Source: Aminobacterium mobile DSM 12262
GTDB lineage: Bacteria > Synergistota > Synergistia > Synergistales > Aminobacteriaceae
Direction: 5' to 3'
DNA: 64,000 nucleotides
NCBI RefSeq assembly: GCF_000526395.1
Contig: NZ_JAFZ01000002.1
Coordinates: forward strand, 64,501-128,500
Positions within the stretch are counted from its first letter, which is position 1; each line of letters starts with the position of its first letter. Shown in pieces: positions 62,860-64,000 of the stretch. Position numbers and translations under genes: made by a program. The notes beneath the pieces are model-generated. The model made no database searches. It saw nothing but the letters and a program-made list of their open reading frames with translations, and was not told the origin of the DNA.

Positions 62860-63978
62860 CTACATAACTACAAGGTCTCCATGGAGAGCCCCAGCCTCTT
62901 TCACTGCCTGAAGGATAGAGATAATATCTCTGGGCGTTGCTCCTACAGCATTAAGAGAATCCACAAGCTGATTGACCGTCGACGAGGCTCCAAGAGAGAT
63001 AAGGCTTCCGCCCTGCTCTTCCGCTTCAATTTCCGTTCTTGGCTGTACTGCCGTTCGTCCTTCTCCGAAAGGCTGAGGCTGGACGACTTCGGGTTTCTCC
63101 GTAACGCGCACCGTCAGATTTCCATGAGCGACTGCTACAGCGCTTATCTTTACATCACCACCCATAACAACCGTACCGGTTCTTTCGTTCACCACTACGC
63201 GAGCTATGGCATCTGGTTGCACGGTGAGACCTTCTATTTGGGATATAAAAGAAGAAGGCGAGGAAGTGAACTGCCCAGGAAGGGCAATGGTTACCATTCC
63301 CGCATCAACAGGTGTCGCCACTGCACCAAAACGAGAATTAATAGACTTGGCAATTCGTTCTGATGTAGTAAAATCAGGCTCCCTGAGAAGCAGGGAAACA
63401 GTTCCATCGGCAGTAAAAGTCATAGGTACGTCCCGTTCCACTATAGCTCCCCCGGGAATTCTGCCAACCGTAACTACATTTTTAGTCATAGAAGCTGCTT
63501 GTCCACCTGTTGCGAAACCTCCTACAAGTACCGGCCCTTGGGCTACCGCATAAACAAGCCCATCCGCCCCCTTTAGGGGAACTTGAAGCAACGTACCGCC
63601 TTGAAGACTCTTGGCGTCTCCCATAGTGCTTATCGTTACGTCTATTTGCTGCCCTGGGCGGGCAAAGGGAGGAAGTTCGCACGTTACTGTTACAGTAGCG
63701 ACATTCTTACTTTTTATAGCTCCATCGTCAAGAGTTAGGCCAAACTGGCTCATTACGTTACGTATCATCTGAAGCGCCATCTTCGACTTATCGCCAGTAC
63801 CCTGCAACCCCATAACCAGCCCCACACCAACAAGCTGATTTGATCGAACTCCTTGAATATCTACCAGATCCTTTATTCGAACTCCAGGATGAATCGCTGC
63901 CCACAAATTCGTCACCTGAGAGCTCCATAAGAAAAAGAGGGTGAGAAAGCATATGGATATTTTTGCACTTCTTTTCAT
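62860..63978 (-). CDS. flgI: flagellar P-ring protein FlgI
   Basis: This 372-residue P-ring protein has a signal peptide (residues 1-28) and VRIKDLVDIQGVRSNQLVGVGLVMGLQGTGDKS (about 34-66), a FlgI signature. RVVVNERTGTVVMGGDVKISAVAVAHGNLTVRV lies further on. It marks a diderm flagellum with a P ring. The start ATG at 63978 has TAGGAGG upstream, and flgH would lie just beyond the window. The 22 bases after 63978 hold only this ribosome binding site. Confidence 0.97.
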   Translation of the reverse strand: MKRSAKISICFLTLFFLWSSQVTNLWAAIHPGVRIKDLVDIQGVRSNQLVGVGLVMGLQGTGDKSKMALQMIRNVMSQFGLTLDDGAIKSKNVATVTVTCELPPFARPGQQIDVTISTMGDAKSLQGGTLLQVPLKGADGLVYAVAQGPVLVGGFATGGQAASMTKNVVTVGRIPGGAIVERDVPMTFTADGTVSLLLREPDFTTSERIAKSINSRFGAVATPVDAGMVTIALPGQFTSSPSSFISQIEGLTVQPDAIARVVVNERTGTVVMGGDVKISAVAVAHGNLTVRVTEKPEVVQPQPFGEGRTAVQPRTEIEAEEQGGSLISLGASSTVNQLVDSLNAVGATPRDIISILQAVKEAGALHGDLVVM

Positions 63979-64000
63979 GTATTACTAGCCTCCTAGAAAA

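Noticed and set aside
1-64000. tRNA genes, CRISPR arrays, transposases, integrase sites
   Set aside because: No cloverleaf, regular direct repeats with spacers, or transposase-like frame was found in intergenic parts on either strand.

Overview
This 64 kb window is a chromosomal segment of a flagellated, diderm, anaerobic-looking bacterium. My best placement is the phylum Synergistota (an Aminobacterium-like genome). The reasons are moderate GC, a diderm gene set (OmpH/Skp, flagellar P-ring FlgI, HtrA), Firmicute-style regulation (a T-box leader, CsrA/FliW), very large FlgK/FlgL/flagellin, and an [FeFe]-hydrogenase-like accessory module. The placement is inference; the gene calls below do not depend on it. 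I see no tRNA, rRNA, CRISPR array or insertion sequence. Most genes lie on the minus strand; the main exceptions are a two-component system, rpsT and the his operon.

Layout. 1-14.6 kb (minus) is a translation and cell-cycle block. In transcription order it runs rpsO, pnp, dut, then thrS behind a T-box, then infC-rpmI-rplT, an inserted K+ uptake pair (TrkH/TrkA type), pheS-pheT, two ZapB/ZapA-like division proteins, cvpA and a truncated mutS2. infC appears to start at AUA and has its own promoter and leader attenuator. 14.8-16.7 kb (plus) is an OmpR-type response regulator and histidine kinase. 16.7-23.4 kb (minus) is dinG, rpmH-rnpA-yidD-yidC-jag, a divergent Lgt-family protein and a DegP/HtrA protease. 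23.4-30.8 kb is rpsT (plus), then holA, leuS, a slipin/NfeD pair and radA (minus).

30.9-36.8 kb (plus) is a compact his operon, hisD-hisZ-hisG-hisB-hisA-hisF-hisIE, with no hisH. 36.8-42.6 kb (minus) is a HAD phosphatase, an adenosine-specific kinase family protein, a periplasmic binding protein, and a module of DRTGG protein, RsbW-like ATPase, [FeFe]-hydrogenase-like Fe-S protein, DRTGG protein and PHP protein. This module is the least understood functional unit here. 42.7-43.2 kb is an OmpH/Skp chaperone.

43.3-64 kb is motility. An AT-richer block (methyltransferase, neuB, neuC, neuA) should make a CMP-activated nonulosonic acid, most likely sialic acid. It lies beside flaG, a 785-residue flagellin, and a MAF flagellin glycosyltransferase. 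Upstream is the sigma-28-type operon flgM-flgN-flgK-flgL-fliW-csrA-maf, then comF, a GNAT protein, a zinc ribbon protein and a DUF3084 protein, then flgI-flgJ-ykgJ at the window edge. Together these describe late flagellar assembly, sugar decoration of the filament, and CsrA/FliW control of flagellin translation through a GGA-rich leader.
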